From: Halomonas sp. ML-15
GTDB lineage: Bacteria; Pseudomonadota; Gammaproteobacteria; Pseudomonadales; Halomonadaceae
NCBI RefSeq assembly: GCF_014779595.1
Contig: NZ_JACXZT010000001.1
Span: forward strand, 62,001 to 126,000
Reading direction: 5' to 3'
Length of the DNA stretch: 64,000 bases
Shown here: positions 35,097-44,426 of the stretch, one piece after another
Layout: the number at the start of each line of letters is the position of its first letter
Numbering within the stretch: position 1 is the stretch's first letter
Notes under the pieces: generated by a model
Seen by the model: only the letters and a program-made list of their open reading frames with translations
The model's database searches: none
Told to the model about the DNA's origin: nothing
Program-made: the position numbers and the translations under genes

Positions 35097-36014
35097 GTGA
35101 ACCTCGAAACGAAGTGGCTCGAAGATTTTGTCGCCTTGGCCAATACGCGCAGCTTCTCGGCCTCCGCACGCCAGCGCCATGTGACGCAGCCCGCCTTTAG
35201 TCGGCGGATCCGCTCGTTGGAGCAGGCGGTGGGGGTGACCCTGGTCGATCGCTCGACCACTCCGGTGGGGTTAACGCCGGAAGGACAGCTGTTTCTGGTC
35301 ACCGCGCGCAACCTGGTCGAGCAGCTCAGCGAGTGCCTGGGTCATCTGAGGGGGTTGTCGATGGCCAACGAGGCGCTGGATATCGTCGCTGCGCACTCCT
35401 TGGCGCTGACCTTCTATCCGCAGTGGATCTCACGCCTGCAGCAGGGCACCGGCGAGCTGCCGACGCGGCTGATCGCCATGAACATGGGGGAAGCGATCCA
35501 TGTGCTGCGCGAAGGCAACTGCGACCTGATGCTCGGTTACTACGACCCCTATGCCAGCATGCAGCTCGATGCCGAGGTATTCCCGTCTTTCTCGATTGGC
35601 CAGGTCAAGATGGTGCCGGTGTGCTTGCCCGATGCCAGTGGGGCGCCGCGCTACCCCCTGGAGGATAGCGAATCGATTCCCTTTCTCTCTTATACCCAGG
35701 GGGCTTTTCTTGGGCGCAGTGTGCGCATGTTGCTCAAGAACGATCCGCTGCGCATGCGCCTGCGTACCGTCTATGAAACCGCCATGGCCGAGGGGCTTAA
35801 GGGCATGATGCTGCAGGGGGCCGGGCTGGCCTGGATCCCCGATTTCTGCATCCGTGAGGAGCTGGCCAGCGGCCGCCTGGTGCGTGCCGGTGGCCATGAG
35901 TGGGATGTGCCGTTGGAAATCAGGCTCTATCGCTGTTCGCTGGTGCACAAGCCGGGCGTCGAGAAACTTTGGCGACAAATGCAGAAGCTGCCCCGCGACT
36001 TCCTGCAGGCCTGA
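35097..36014 (+). CDS. LysR-type regulator, HypT (YjiE)-like
   Basis: A 305-residue LysR protein. The N-terminus (LETKWLEDFVALANTRSFS, then VTQPAFSRRIRSLEQAVGV) and the GAGLAWIPDF segment align closely by eye with E. coli HypT, the hypochlorite-responsive regulator activated by methionine oxidation. The start is GTG at 35097 after GGAG. Two palindromes lie in the upstream gap. Whether it senses HOCl here is inference from resemblance. Confidence 0.85.
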   Translation: MNLETKWLEDFVALANTRSFSASARQRHVTQPAFSRRIRSLEQAVGVTLVDRSTTPVGLTPEGQLFLVTARNLVEQLSECLGHLRGLSMANEALDIVAAHSLALTFYPQWISRLQQGTGELPTRLIAMNMGEAIHVLREGNCDLMLGYYDPYASMQLDAEVFPSFSIGQVKMVPVCLPDASGAPRYPLEDSESIPFLSYTQGAFLGRSVRMLLKNDPLRMRLRTVYETAMAEGLKGMMLQGAGLAWIPDFCIREELASGRLVRAGGHEWDVPLEIRLYRCSLVHKPGVEKLWRQMQKLPRDFLQA

Positions 36015-36018
36015 CGGC

Positions 36019-37125
36019 TCAGGCCCCTCCAAAGTCGGCAGGCAGGCCGAGAAAATTCTGGATAATGAAGAAGTGGTCTTCGAACAGGCTTTCGGGCTCG
36101 AGGTCGGCCAGCGCCACCCAGCGCGCATGGTCGCCGCCCTTGGCCGGTTTGAGCTGAGGCAGCTGCTGCTCCGGGCGCAAGGCAAAATAGAAGGCTTCGG
36201 CCAGGGTTCGGCCACGCCAGCTGCGGTGGGGTTCGTCGAACAGTCGCTGGCCGCGCAGCGAGCCCTTGAGTACCGGCTCCGGGACCTTGAGGCGCAGCCG
36301 CTCCCGGAGTTCGCGAAGACAGGCATCCAGCAGTCGTTCATGGGGGTTGATGAAGCCGCCGGGGAGCGCCAGTAGCCCTTTGCCGGGCGCCGCCGTGCGC
36401 TTGACCAGTAGCACATGACCTGACTGCACCACCACGGCGTTAACGGTGACGAAGATCGGCGGGTAGGGCGCCTCGGCCCAGGCGCTGCGGTATTGATTGA
36501 GCAGCTGCTGCTCCTCGATCAGGCGTTGAAACGGCTCTGCGTCGGTGAACTCGCCGATCGCGGTGTGCACACTGGGAGGTAGGTCGTGAGCGGCGCCGGT
36601 AGAGAGGTAGTCCCCCGCTGAGGAGTGGGAGTGGAACAGCCGCTCGCGGATCTGGCTGGCCGAAATGCCTTCCACCAGCGGTACGCTGACCGACTCCCAC
36701 TGGGGGAACAGCGACAGGTAGTAGCTCGATTGGCCGCGACTGGCGCCGATCAGTGCAATACGCGGCAGGCGCCCGTGCTGCGGGCTGGCGATATCGCGCA
36801 CCTTGCGCTGCACGTCGCGCACCCAGACATCATCATTATAGAGCGCATCGAGTAGCGGCTCGATGTCGAGGCGCTGATTGTCCTCCTCATCGAAACAGCT
36901 GCGCAGCATCGCCTGGCGCTCATCGAAGCGCCACGGATTACGCAGCGAGCGAGCCTGCCATGCCGAGCCAACCAGCACGATTACCTGGCGGGCATGTTTT
37001 AGCGCCTCGTGGATGACCGCCAGATGGCCCAGGTGGGGGGGCTGGAAGCGCCCGATAAAGACCAGGCAGTCGAAGTCGGGGGCTGAATCATCGTGCGCGG
37101 ATGATGCTTGCGGGGTCGACGCCAT
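36019..37125 (-). CDS. Bifunctional NMN adenylyltransferase/Nudix protein
   Basis: A 368-residue two-domain protein. The N-terminal adenylyltransferase has GRFQPPHLGH (25-34) and ISASQIRER (154-162), which make NAD from NMN and ATP. The C-terminal Nudix domain has G257-x5-E263-x7-R271-E272 but reads RELRER where REUXEE is expected, so the last metal-binding glutamate is Arg276. The family (Synechocystis slr0787 type) normally hydrolyses ADP-ribose; that activity may be lost here. It is convergent with the HypT-like gene, 4 bp apart. Confidence 0.92.
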   Translation of the reverse strand: MASTPQASSAHDDSAPDFDCLVFIGRFQPPHLGHLAVIHEALKHARQVIVLVGSAWQARSLRNPWRFDERQAMLRSCFDEEDNQRLDIEPLLDALYNDDVWVRDVQRKVRDIASPQHGRLPRIALIGASRGQSSYYLSLFPQWESVSVPLVEGISASQIRERLFHSHSSAGDYLSTGAAHDLPPSVHTAIGEFTDAEPFQRLIEEQQLLNQYRSAWAEAPYPPIFVTVNAVVVQSGHVLLVKRTAAPGKGLLALPGGFINPHERLLDACLRELRERLRLKVPEPVLKGSLRGQRLFDEPHRSWRGRTLAEAFYFALRPEQQLPQLKPAKGGDHARWVALADLEPESLFEDHFFIIQNFLGLPADFGGA

Positions 37126-37263
37126 GCGGGCTCCGTGGGCAGTTGAGTGGAGCCATTATCAGAGCTCGCCCGGCTGGCTGCAATGCGGCGTTGACCCTGC
37201 GTCTGCAGAGGCAAACTCACTGACGTATGCTTTAGAGGAGCCTAATCACAGCCGGGAGTCCGC

Positions 37264-38166
37264 ATGATCAAGCATCACACCCTCTACTGGTGGCGAATCG
37301 TTCAAGGCGCTATTCAGCTGTGGCTGCGGCGCAACGCCTTCAGCTATGCAGGGTCGCTGGCGTTTTACACGCTGTTCTCACTGGCGCCGACAGTGATTAT
37401 CGCGGTGACGGTGATTGGCGTGGTGCTGGGAGAGGACGCCGCCCAGGGGCAGATCGTGGCTCAGTTGCAGGGCACCATGGGCGAAGATGCCGCCACTATG
37501 GTCGAGCAGGCGGTCGCTCAGTCGCGAATCGAGGAGTCGGGCCTGATGCCGACCTTGCTGGGGATTGGGGCGCTGCTGGTGGGGGCGACCACCGTATTTG
37601 CTCAGATGCAGTTCTCGCTGAATACCATCTGGGATGTGACGGCCAAGCCAAGCGGCAACAGTCTGCTGATCTTTATCAAGAATCGCGTACTCTCGCTGAC
37701 CGTGGTGCTGGCGATCGGTTTTATACTGCTGGTATCACTGGTGTTCGGGGTAGCGCTGCGCGCCGCCCTCAATCACACCGAAGATCTGCTGCCGATGTTT
37801 GGCGTGCTGGCAGGCAGTGCCGAATTCCTGATTTCACTCATGATGATTGCTGCGCTGTTTGCGACCATTTTCAAAGTGCTGCCGGATGTGGTGCTGGGCT
37901 GGAGGGACGTTATCGTCGGTGCCGCAGTGACCGCCGTGCTGTTTGCACTGGGGCGCTACGGTATCGCCGCCTATCTGGCCTATACCGCTACGGCATCGAC
38001 CTACGGGGCAGCCGGCTCGGTGGTCGTGATACTGCTGTGGGTCTACTACAGTTCGCTGATCCTGCTGTTCGGAGCGGCATTTACCAAGTGCCATCTACTG
38101 GCCCGAGGCAGAACCATCGTGCCGCGCAACTCAGCGGTAGTGGTCAGGCACGAACTCGATGTGTAA
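37264..38166 (+). CDS. YihY/BrkB-family membrane protein
   Basis: A 300-residue inner-membrane protein with about six transmembrane segments. AFSYAGSLAFYTLFSLAPTVII and YGAAGSVVVILLWVYYSSLILLFGAAFT are the family's N- and C-terminal hallmarks. YihY (once misnamed RNase BN) has no proven function. GGGAG precedes the ATG. The acylphosphatase gene follows 10 nt after the stop, with an AAGGAGG site overlapping the end. Confidence 0.9.
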   Translation: MIKHHTLYWWRIVQGAIQLWLRRNAFSYAGSLAFYTLFSLAPTVIIAVTVIGVVLGEDAAQGQIVAQLQGTMGEDAATMVEQAVAQSRIEESGLMPTLLGIGALLVGATTVFAQMQFSLNTIWDVTAKPSGNSLLIFIKNRVLSLTVVLAIGFILLVSLVFGVALRAALNHTEDLLPMFGVLAGSAEFLISLMMIAALFATIFKVLPDVVLGWRDVIVGAAVTAVLFALGRYGIAAYLAYTATASTYGAAGSVVVILLWVYYSSLILLFGAAFTKCHLLARGRTIVPRNSAVVVRHELDV

Positions 38167-38176
38167 GGAGGATGCC

Positions 38177-38449
38177 ATGAGCAAGTGCTCCGTCAAGGCC
38201 ACCGTTACCGGCAAGGTGCAGGGCGTGTGGTACCGCCGCTCGACTCAGGAGCAGGCGCTACGGCATGGGGTCACCGGTTATGCCAAGAACTTGCCCGACG
38301 GTCGTGTGGAAGTACTGCTGTGCGGCGAGAGCGGTGCGGTCAACACGGTTATCGAGTGGTTGTGGAAGGGGCCACCCGGCGCCCGGGTAACCCACGTCGA
38401 GCTCGAAGGCGTCGAATACCGCGACCGTGACGCCTTCGTGACGCTGTGA
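38177..38449 (+). CDS. Acylphosphatase
   Basis: A 90-residue acylphosphatase: GKVQGVWYRRSTQEQA holds catalytic Arg20 and YAKNLPDGRVEV holds Asn38. It hydrolyses acyl phosphates such as acetyl phosphate and carbamoyl phosphate. AAGGAGG (38165-38171) lies 5 nt before the ATG at 38177. It is coupled to yihY and ends 3 bp from the convergent nucleosidase gene. Confidence 0.93.
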   Translation: MSKCSVKATVTGKVQGVWYRRSTQEQALRHGVTGYAKNLPDGRVEVLLCGESGAVNTVIEWLWKGPPGARVTHVELEGVEYRDRDAFVTL

Positions 38450-38452
38450 TGC

Positions 38453-39394
38453 TCACTTGAGGGTATCGACGATCCATGTCACCACTGCCGGGCCGTCGGC
38501 GTTCAAGCATACCTCGACGAGTGGCGTACGCGACCAGCGCGTGTCGATAAAGTCGCGCCCCTCGGGAGCGAACAGGGTCTGGCCCTCGGCATCGCCGTCG
38601 GTCACCACGCTGAGGTGGCCGCGGGCGGTGGTGAACAGCTGCGGCGCCATCAGCCAGGCTAGCGCGCAGCTGTCGTGGGGGCAGCAGCCGTCGATGCCCA
38701 GCGCCTGTTGATAGAACTCGCGGTAGAAGGCGTAGCTGCCCTTGAGCACCTCGCCGAGCCGGCCTTGGCCCGCGGCAATGGCGTCCATATCCGCCGGCGA
38801 GAGCACGCAGCGGTGGGTGGCATCCAGCCCCACCATGACCAGCGGCCAGCCGGCGGTGAGTGCCCGCGATGCGGCGTGGGGATCATTGAAGATATTGGCC
38901 TCCGCCACCGGTGTGACGTTGCCCCCCTCCTTGATCGAGCCGCCCATGATGACTACCTGCTTGACCCGTTCGACGATGCTCGGATCGAGCTGCAGAGCCG
39001 CCGCCAGGTTGCCCAGCGGTCCCACGGCCACCAGCGTTACCTCACCGGGACGGGCGTTGACGGTATCGACGATAAACTGCGCCGCGCTGCGCGGATCGGC
39101 TTGGCCGTGCACCGCGGGCAGCTCGATATTGCCCAGGCCGTTGGCGCCGTGAATATGCGCCGGTGCCGGATACTTGGTCTTGACCAGCGGCGCTGCGGCG
39201 CCCTGGGCGACGGGAATCGACTGGTCGGCCAGCTCGCTGAGTAGCAGCGCGTTGTGAGTGGCAGTGGCGATATCGACGTTGCCATAGGTAGTGGTCAACC
39301 CCAGCAGCTCGATATCGGGGTGGGCAAGGGCAATGGCGATCGCCTGGGCGTCGTCGACGCCGGGGTCGGTATCGAAGATGATCGGAGTCGTCAT
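38453..39394 (-). CDS. Inosine/uridine-preferring nucleoside hydrolase (Rih type)
   Basis: A 313-residue N-ribohydrolase beginning MTTPIIFDTDPGVDDA, with the calcium-binding D8, D10, D14 and D15 cluster, VIMGGS and EANIFNDPHA. It splits ribonucleosides to base and ribose. GATHR and the ligand HDSC near the C-terminus resemble the RihA/RihB pyrimidine-type enzymes. The start at 39394 excludes 58 non-conserved upstream residues. It is downstream of ribokinase, a logical pathway pair. Confidence 0.93.
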   Translation of the reverse strand: MTTPIIFDTDPGVDDAQAIAIALAHPDIELLGLTTTYGNVDIATATHNALLLSELADQSIPVAQGAAAPLVKTKYPAPAHIHGANGLGNIELPAVHGQADPRSAAQFIVDTVNARPGEVTLVAVGPLGNLAAALQLDPSIVERVKQVVIMGGSIKEGGNVTPVAEANIFNDPHAASRALTAGWPLVMVGLDATHRCVLSPADMDAIAAGQGRLGEVLKGSYAFYREFYQQALGIDGCCPHDSCALAWLMAPQLFTTARGHLSVVTDGDAEGQTLFAPEGRDFIDTRWSRTPLVEVCLNADGPAVVTWIVDTLK

Positions 39395-39435
39395 GCGGTG
39401 TCCTTGTAGTGGATAAGGCGGTGGGTGGCGCAACG

Positions 39436-40365
39436 TCAGTATGCCGCAACTGCCAGCGATGGCCAGGCGTCGAGAGCCGTCTCGACCTCGGCGGCGAGCG
39501 GGATGCTGGGAGCCGCGCCCTCGCGCTGGACGCACAGGGCCGAGGCGGTACTGGCGCGCTGCAGGCACGCCAAGGCTTCTTCGCCGGCCTGGCGAGCGGC
39601 CATGAAATAGCCAATGAAGGTATCGCCGGCGGCGGTAGTATCGACGGCCTCGACGCGATGCGCAGGAAGCATCAGCTGCTGCCGCTCACTGTGGTAACAC
39701 ACACCATCGCCGCCAAGCGTCAGTACCAGTTCGGTCTTGGGCAGGCGCTGCGCCAGTGCCTCCAGCAGCTGACGCGGTGAGCTGCCTTCGGGCAGGTCAA
39801 CCAGCGCTGCGGCCTCGCCGCGGTTGACGAACAGTAGCCGACAGGCGCTGAGCGGTAGGCCGGCGGCAGTATCGTTCATCGGCGCAGGGTTGAAGGCGAT
39901 CTCCAGGCCGGCTTGCTGGGCGCTGACCAGCAGGTGCTCGAGACCATTGCACTCGTTCTGCAGCAGCAGGGTGTCGCCGGGCTGAGTCTGGCCCAGCAGG
40001 CCATCGAGCGCGGCAGTGCTGAAGCCGTGGTTGGCCCCGGGGTGCAGGATGATAGCGTTTTCGCCCTGGTCATCGACCTGAATCAGCGCATGGCCGCTGG
40101 GCTCGTCGTAAAGTTCGGTGCCGTCGAGGCCGACGCCGGCCTGGGACAGAATCTGCAGCGCCCAGGCATCGGCGCGTCCCAATCGCCCCCAGTGCTCGAC
40201 CTGGCCACCGGCACGGGCCAGAGCAAGCGACTGGTTGGCGCCCTTGCCGCCCAGCACTTGTTGATAGTGGCGGCTGGCCAGGGTTTCACCGGGGCGCACC
40301 AGATGGGGCACTCGGTAGACATGGTCGATATTGATCGAGCCGAAGTTGTACGTGGGGCGAGGCAT
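39436..40365 (-). CDS. rbsK: Ribokinase (PfkB family)
   Basis: A 309-residue sugar kinase with the N-terminal GGKGANQS motif (39-46) and the C-terminal anion hole/catalytic base DTTAAGDTF. It phosphorylates ribose released by the adjacent nucleoside hydrolase to ribose 5-phosphate. A start MPRPTYNFGSINID is typical. It sits in the leftward order dehydrogenase, ribokinase, nucleoside hydrolase with short gaps. Confidence 0.92.
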   Translation of the reverse strand: MPRPTYNFGSINIDHVYRVPHLVRPGETLASRHYQQVLGGKGANQSLALARAGGQVEHWGRLGRADAWALQILSQAGVGLDGTELYDEPSGHALIQVDDQGENAIILHPGANHGFSTAALDGLLGQTQPGDTLLLQNECNGLEHLLVSAQQAGLEIAFNPAPMNDTAAGLPLSACRLLFVNRGEAAALVDLPEGSSPRQLLEALAQRLPKTELVLTLGGDGVCYHSERQQLMLPAHRVEAVDTTAAGDTFIGYFMAARQAGEEALACLQRASTASALCVQREGAAPSIPLAAEVETALDAWPSLAVAAY

Positions 40366-40417
40366 GCGGCGTCTTCCTTGCTTGTGTGGCAGGGCGCGGG
40401 AGGCTAGCAGATTCGGC

Positions 40418-41362
40418 TCAGCCTGTCCTGGACGCCCGCCAGGCGCGCAGATTGTCCACCGTCAGGGCCACCACGTTGGCGCGGGACTCGGGGGTGATCC
40501 AGGCGTTGTGAGGTGTCACGATCAGATTGAGCGGTTCGCGGCTGGCGTCGATCAGCGGGTGGCCGTCGCGGGGTGGTTCTACCGGCAGAGAGTCGACGCC
40601 GAGACCGCCCAGGGTGCCGGCACGCAGAGCGGCAAGTGCCGCCGCTTCGTCGACGATACCGCCACGCGCGCAGTTGACCAGCAGGGCGTCGTCTTTCATC
40701 TGCGCGAGCATGCTGGCGTCAATCAGGCCGCGGGTGGCATCGGTCAGCGGGCAGTGCAGGCTGATGATGTCCGCCGTCGGGGCCAGCTCGGCGAGTCCAG
40801 GCCGCTTGTCGTTGGCCTCGTTGCCCGGGCGCGCGGCGAAGGTCACCTGCATGCCGAAGGCCTCGGCGAGCTGGGCGACTCGCGAGCCGAGCTCGCCCTG
40901 GCCGACGATCACCAGCCGCTTGTCGGCCAGTTGCAGGGTGCGGTGGTCCATCAGGCAGAAGAACGGGTTTTCGTCCCAGCGGCCGGCGGCGACATCCTGC
41001 TGATAGAGGGGCAGGCGATTGGCCAGCGCCAGCATCAGCATCAGGGTATGTTGGGCGACGCTGGCGGTTCCGTAGGCGGCGACGTTGCGTACCTCGATGC
41101 CGTGGCGCTCGGCGGCGGCCATGTCGATATTGTTGGTGCCGGTGGCGAGCACGCAGATCAGCTCCAGGGCCGGCAGCTGGTCGAGCAGCTCGGCATCGAG
41201 TACTACCTTGTTGACCAGGGCGATGCGCGCCCCGGCGAGGCGCTCCAGGCGCTGCTCGGGGAGGGTGATGGCATGCACGTCGAGGCTATCGACCTGCTCG
41301 CGTATCGGCGTCAGGTCGATGTCCTCACCCAGGGTGGCGGCGTCCAGAATCACGGCTTTCAT
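40418..41362 (-). CDS. D-2-hydroxyacid dehydrogenase (glycerate/hydroxypyruvate type)
   Basis: A 314-residue NAD(P)-dependent dehydrogenase. GQGELG (154-159) is the Rossmann glycine motif; NCARGG, VEPP and TPHNAW carry the Arg-Glu-His catalytic set. FATGTNNID-like CVLATGTNNID matches HprA-type glycerate dehydrogenases. The substrate is uncertain (hydroxypyruvate or glyoxylate are likely). It is the first gene of the leftward nucleoside/ribose operon, and its own link to ribose use is unclear. Confidence 0.88.
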   Translation of the reverse strand: MKAVILDAATLGEDIDLTPIREQVDSLDVHAITLPEQRLERLAGARIALVNKVVLDAELLDQLPALELICVLATGTNNIDMAAAERHGIEVRNVAAYGTASVAQHTLMLMLALANRLPLYQQDVAAGRWDENPFFCLMDHRTLQLADKRLVIVGQGELGSRVAQLAEAFGMQVTFAARPGNEANDKRPGLAELAPTADIISLHCPLTDATRGLIDASMLAQMKDDALLVNCARGGIVDEAAALAALRAGTLGGLGVDSLPVEPPRDGHPLIDASREPLNLIVTPHNAWITPESRANVVALTVDNLRAWRASRTG

Positions 41363-41401
41363 GGCAGTTCCTCGCTGGAATTGTCAGTGGGGCGGCTGGC
41401 C

Positions 41402-41432
41402 TTGCCCGTTGGGGGGCTCAACACGCTATACT
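41402..41432 (+). promoter_or_regulatory. Possible promoter of fmdB-aspS
   Basis: TTGCCC (41402-41407) and TATACT (41427-41432) are separated by 19 bp, longer than ideal, about 158 bp upstream of the FmdB-family start. No better pair was seen in this 227-bp divergent gap. Confidence 0.35.
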
Positions 41433-41589
41433 ATCCGGCTTTCGAGCCAGGCTTGGAAAGCGCGATCCCTTGGAATGGGCGCGGCTGACCCTATATTCCC
41501 TGTTCGGCCCCAGGCAGCACCGCCAACAGTTTGACTCAGCGGTTCGCCAAGGCCTTATCGCATTGTGGTCTTTCGGAGAGATATGAACC

Positions 41590-41853
41590 ATGCCCATCTA
41601 CGAATATGAGTGCAAGGCCTGCGGCCAACGTCTCGAAAAGCTTCAGAAGATCAGCGCCGCGCCGTTGACCGACTGCCCCAGCTGCAAGAGCCCGGCGCTG
41701 AGTCGTCTGGTCTCCGCGGCGGGTTTCCGTCTGGCCGGCGGCGGCTGGTATGAAACCGACTTCAAGTCCGGCAGCAAGAAGAATCTGGCAGGTGACGGCG
41801 GAGAGAGCAAATCGCCGAGCAAGACCCCAAGCAAGGATGGCGCCGCGGCCTGA
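41590..41853 (+). CDS. FmdB-family zinc-ribbon protein
   Basis: An 87-residue protein starting [20 protein letters not shown] with two CxxC knuckles (ECKACG, DCPSCK) and a Lys/Ser-rich, disordered tail. It is the FmdB/CxxC_CXXC_SSSS regulatory family, often upstream of aspS. GGAGAG lies 9 nt before the ATG; an earlier ATG at 41583 is out of frame. Function unknown. Confidence 0.9.
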   Translation: MPIYEYECKACGQRLEKLQKISAAPLTDCPSCKSPALSRLVSAAGFRLAGGGWYETDFKSGSKKNLAGDGGESKSPSKTPSKDGAAA

Positions 41854-41906
41854 GCCGGGCGCCGTGCCTGACCCTTTCGATCCATTGCAACAGAACAGGA
41901 TGTAAC

Positions 41907-43688
41907 ATGCGCAGCCATTATTGCGGCCAGCTCAACGAGACCCTGGTGGATGACCAGGTCACCCTGTGCGGCTGGGTACACCGTCGCCGTGACCACGGCG
42001 GGGTGATTTTCCTCGACATGCGCGACCGTGACGGCATCGCCCAGGTAGTGGTGGATCCCGATACCGAGGAGGCCTTTGCCACCGCCGATCGCGCCCGCAA
42101 TGAGTACGTGCTGCGCATTACCGGTCGCGTGCGCCCGCGCCCGCAAGGCACCGAGAATCCCAACATGCCCACCGGCATGATCGAGGTGCTGGCCAAGCAG
42201 GTCGAGGTGCTCAACAGTGCGGCCACGCCGCCGTTCCAGCTTGACGAACACGGCAAGGTGGGCGAGGAGGTGCGTCTCAAGCACCGCTATATCGACCTGC
42301 GCCGCCCGGAGATGATCGACAAGCTGCGCCTGCGCTCGCGGATTTCACATAACGTGCGCGCCTACCTCGAGAACCAGGGTTTCCTGGATATCGAGACGCC
42401 GATCCTGACCCGCGCCACCCCGGAAGGTGCCCGCGACTATCTGGTGCCGAGCCGTACCCACGCCGGCAGCTTCTTTGCCCTGCCGCAGTCACCACAGCTG
42501 TTCAAGCAGCTGCTGATGGTGTCGGGTTTCGACCGCTACTACCAGATCGCCAAGTGCTTCCGCGATGAAGATCTGCGCGCCGATCGTCAGCCGGAGTTTA
42601 CCCAGATCGATCTCGAGGCCTCGTTCGTCGAAGAAGACGACATCATGGGCATCACCGAGTCGATGATTCGTGGGCTGTTCCAGGAGGTGCTCGACGTCGA
42701 GCTGCCGAGCTTCCCGCGCATGCCCTACAGCGAGGCGATGTCGCGGTTTGGCTCCGACAAGCCGGACCTGCGCATCCCGCTGGAGCTGACCGACGTCGAC
42801 GACCTGATGGCCAAGGTCGACTTCAAGGTGTTTTCTGGCCCGGCCACCGCCGCCGATGGCCGCGTGGCGGCGCTCAAGGTGCCGGGGGGCGCCGAACTAT
42901 CGCGCAAGGCGATCGACGAGTACACCAAGTTCGTCGGTATCTATGGCGCCAAGGGGCTGGCCTGGATCAAGGTCAATGAGCGTGCCAAGGGGCTGGAAGG
43001 GCTGCAGTCGCCGATCGTCAAGTTCATGGAGAACGTGATCGACGACCTGCTCGAGCGCCTCGACGCTCAGGATGGCGATATCATCTTCTTCGGCGCCGAC
43101 AAGGCGCGAGTCGTCAACGAGGCGCTGGGCGCGCTGCGCGTCAAGCTGGGCGAGGATCTCGATCTCTACACCCAGGACTGGGCGCCGCTGTGGGTGGTCG
43201 ACTTCCCGATGTTCGAGGCCGACGACGCGGGGCGCCTGCATGCGCTGCACCATCCGTTCACTGCGCCGTCCTGCAGCCCCGATGCGCTCAAGGCGGAGCC
43301 GGCGTCTGCACTGTCACGGGCCTATGACATGGTGCTCAACGGTACCGAGCTGGGCGGTGGTTCGATCCGTATTCACGACCAGGCCATGCAGCGCACGGTC
43401 TTCGAGGTGCTGGGCATTGGCGAGGCCGAGGCCGAGGAGAAATTCGGCTTCCTGCTCGACGCCCTGAAGTACGGCGCGCCGCCCCACGGTGGCCTGGCCT
43501 TCGGTCTCGATCGACTGGTGATGCTGATGACCGGCGCCAAGACCATCCGCGAAGTGATTGCCTTCCCCAAGACCCAGAGCGCCAGCTGCCTGATGACCGA
43601 TGCCCCCGGCGAGGTCAGTCCCGAGCAGCTCAAGGAGCTCAATATCCGGCTGCGCCAGAAGGCCAAGCCGGAGACGGCTGGCGAGTGA
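41907..43688 (+). CDS. aspS: Aspartyl-tRNA synthetase
   Basis: A 593-residue bacterial-type class IIb synthetase. It has an N-terminal OB-fold anticodon domain ([26 protein letters not shown] in this region), motif 2 ([21 protein letters not shown]), the inserted GAD domain and motif 3 ([15 protein letters not shown]). It charges tRNA-Asp; whether it also misacylates tRNA-Asn cannot be judged here. It is downstream of the FmdB-family gene and upstream of ruvC. Confidence 0.98.
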   Translation: MRSHYCGQLNETLVDDQVTLCGWVHRRRDHGGVIFLDMRDRDGIAQVVVDPDTEEAFATADRARNEYVLRITGRVRPRPQGTENPNMPTGMIEVLAKQVEVLNSAATPPFQLDEHGKVGEEVRLKHRYIDLRRPEMIDKLRLRSRISHNVRAYLENQGFLDIETPILTRATPEGARDYLVPSRTHAGSFFALPQSPQLFKQLLMVSGFDRYYQIAKCFRDEDLRADRQPEFTQIDLEASFVEEDDIMGITESMIRGLFQEVLDVELPSFPRMPYSEAMSRFGSDKPDLRIPLELTDVDDLMAKVDFKVFSGPATAADGRVAALKVPGGAELSRKAIDEYTKFVGIYGAKGLAWIKVNERAKGLEGLQSPIVKFMENVIDDLLERLDAQDGDIIFFGADKARVVNEALGALRVKLGEDLDLYTQDWAPLWVVDFPMFEADDAGRLHALHHPFTAPSCSPDALKAEPASALSRAYDMVLNGTELGGGSIRIHDQAMQRTVFEVLGIGEAEAEEKFGFLLDALKYGAPPHGGLAFGLDRLVMLMTGAKTIREVIAFPKTQSASCLMTDAPGEVSPEQLKELNIRLRQKAKPETAGE

Positions 43689-43707
43689 TTCTCGCCATGC
43701 TCGCAGT

Positions 43708-43742
43708 ACAGTTTGTCGGCGCCCGCGTGGCGCCGATACTGT
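43708..43742 (+). terminator. Hairpin between aspS and ruvC
   Basis: TCGGCGCC and GGCGCCGA form an 8-bp stem with a 5-nt loop, extended by ACAGT/ACTGT after a small internal loop. The location fits termination of aspS; there is no long T run. Confidence 0.5.
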
Positions 43743-43776
43743 CTCTGCCTTGTATCCCTGGTGAGCGGAGGGCGGC

Positions 43777-44322
43777 ATGCTGATCCTCGGCATCGACCCC
43801 GGCTCACGGATCACCGGCTACGGCGTGCTCGATGTATCGCTGGCCACACCGCGCTACGTGGCCAGCGGCTGCATCCGTATCCAGGCCGACGAGCTGTCCC
43901 AGAAGCTGGCCCAGGTATACGCCGGTATCAGCGAACTGATCGCCGTGCACTGCCCCGGCGAATTCGCCATCGAGCAGGTATTCATGGCCAAGAATGCCGA
44001 CTCGGCGCTCAAGCTGGGGCAGGCCCGTGGCGCGGCGATCGTGTGTGCCGCCAACCACGGCCTGCCGGTCAGTGAATATGGGCCGCGCCAGATCAAGCAG
44101 GCCGTTACCGGAACCGGCGCTGCCGACAAGACTCAGGTGCAGCATATGGTCACCGCCATCCTGGGCCTCAGTGCCACGCCGCAGGCGGATGCCGCCGATG
44201 CGTTGGCCATCGCCTTGACCCATGCTCATGCGCGGCTGGGGCTCGTGCAGCGCGGCAGCTACGGCGGGCGCGGGACGGCCAAGGGCCGTGGCAAAGGGTG
44301 GCGCGACTACCGCCCCGGCTAG
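43777..44322 (+). CDS. ruvC: Holliday junction resolvase RuvC
   Basis: A 181-residue RNase-H-fold resolvase with the catalytic acidic residues in [14 protein letters not shown] and the C-terminal [14 protein letters not shown]. It cuts Holliday junctions brought by RuvAB. GGAG at about 43766 precedes the ATG. The yebC gene that separates aspS and ruvC in pseudomonads is missing here. Confidence 0.97.
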   Translation: MLILGIDPGSRITGYGVLDVSLATPRYVASGCIRIQADELSQKLAQVYAGISELIAVHCPGEFAIEQVFMAKNADSALKLGQARGAAIVCAANHGLPVSEYGPRQIKQAVTGTGAADKTQVQHMVTAILGLSATPQADAADALAIALTHAHARLGLVQRGSYGGRGTAKGRGKGWRDYRPG

Positions 44323-44426
44323 CGCCGAGGCACTTCCGGAGGATTATCAAACAGTGTTTGAAGACGCTGGTCAGCCGTCGCGGCGACCAGTATAGTGGCA
44401 AGCCAGTCAGCTCAAGGATGCGATGC

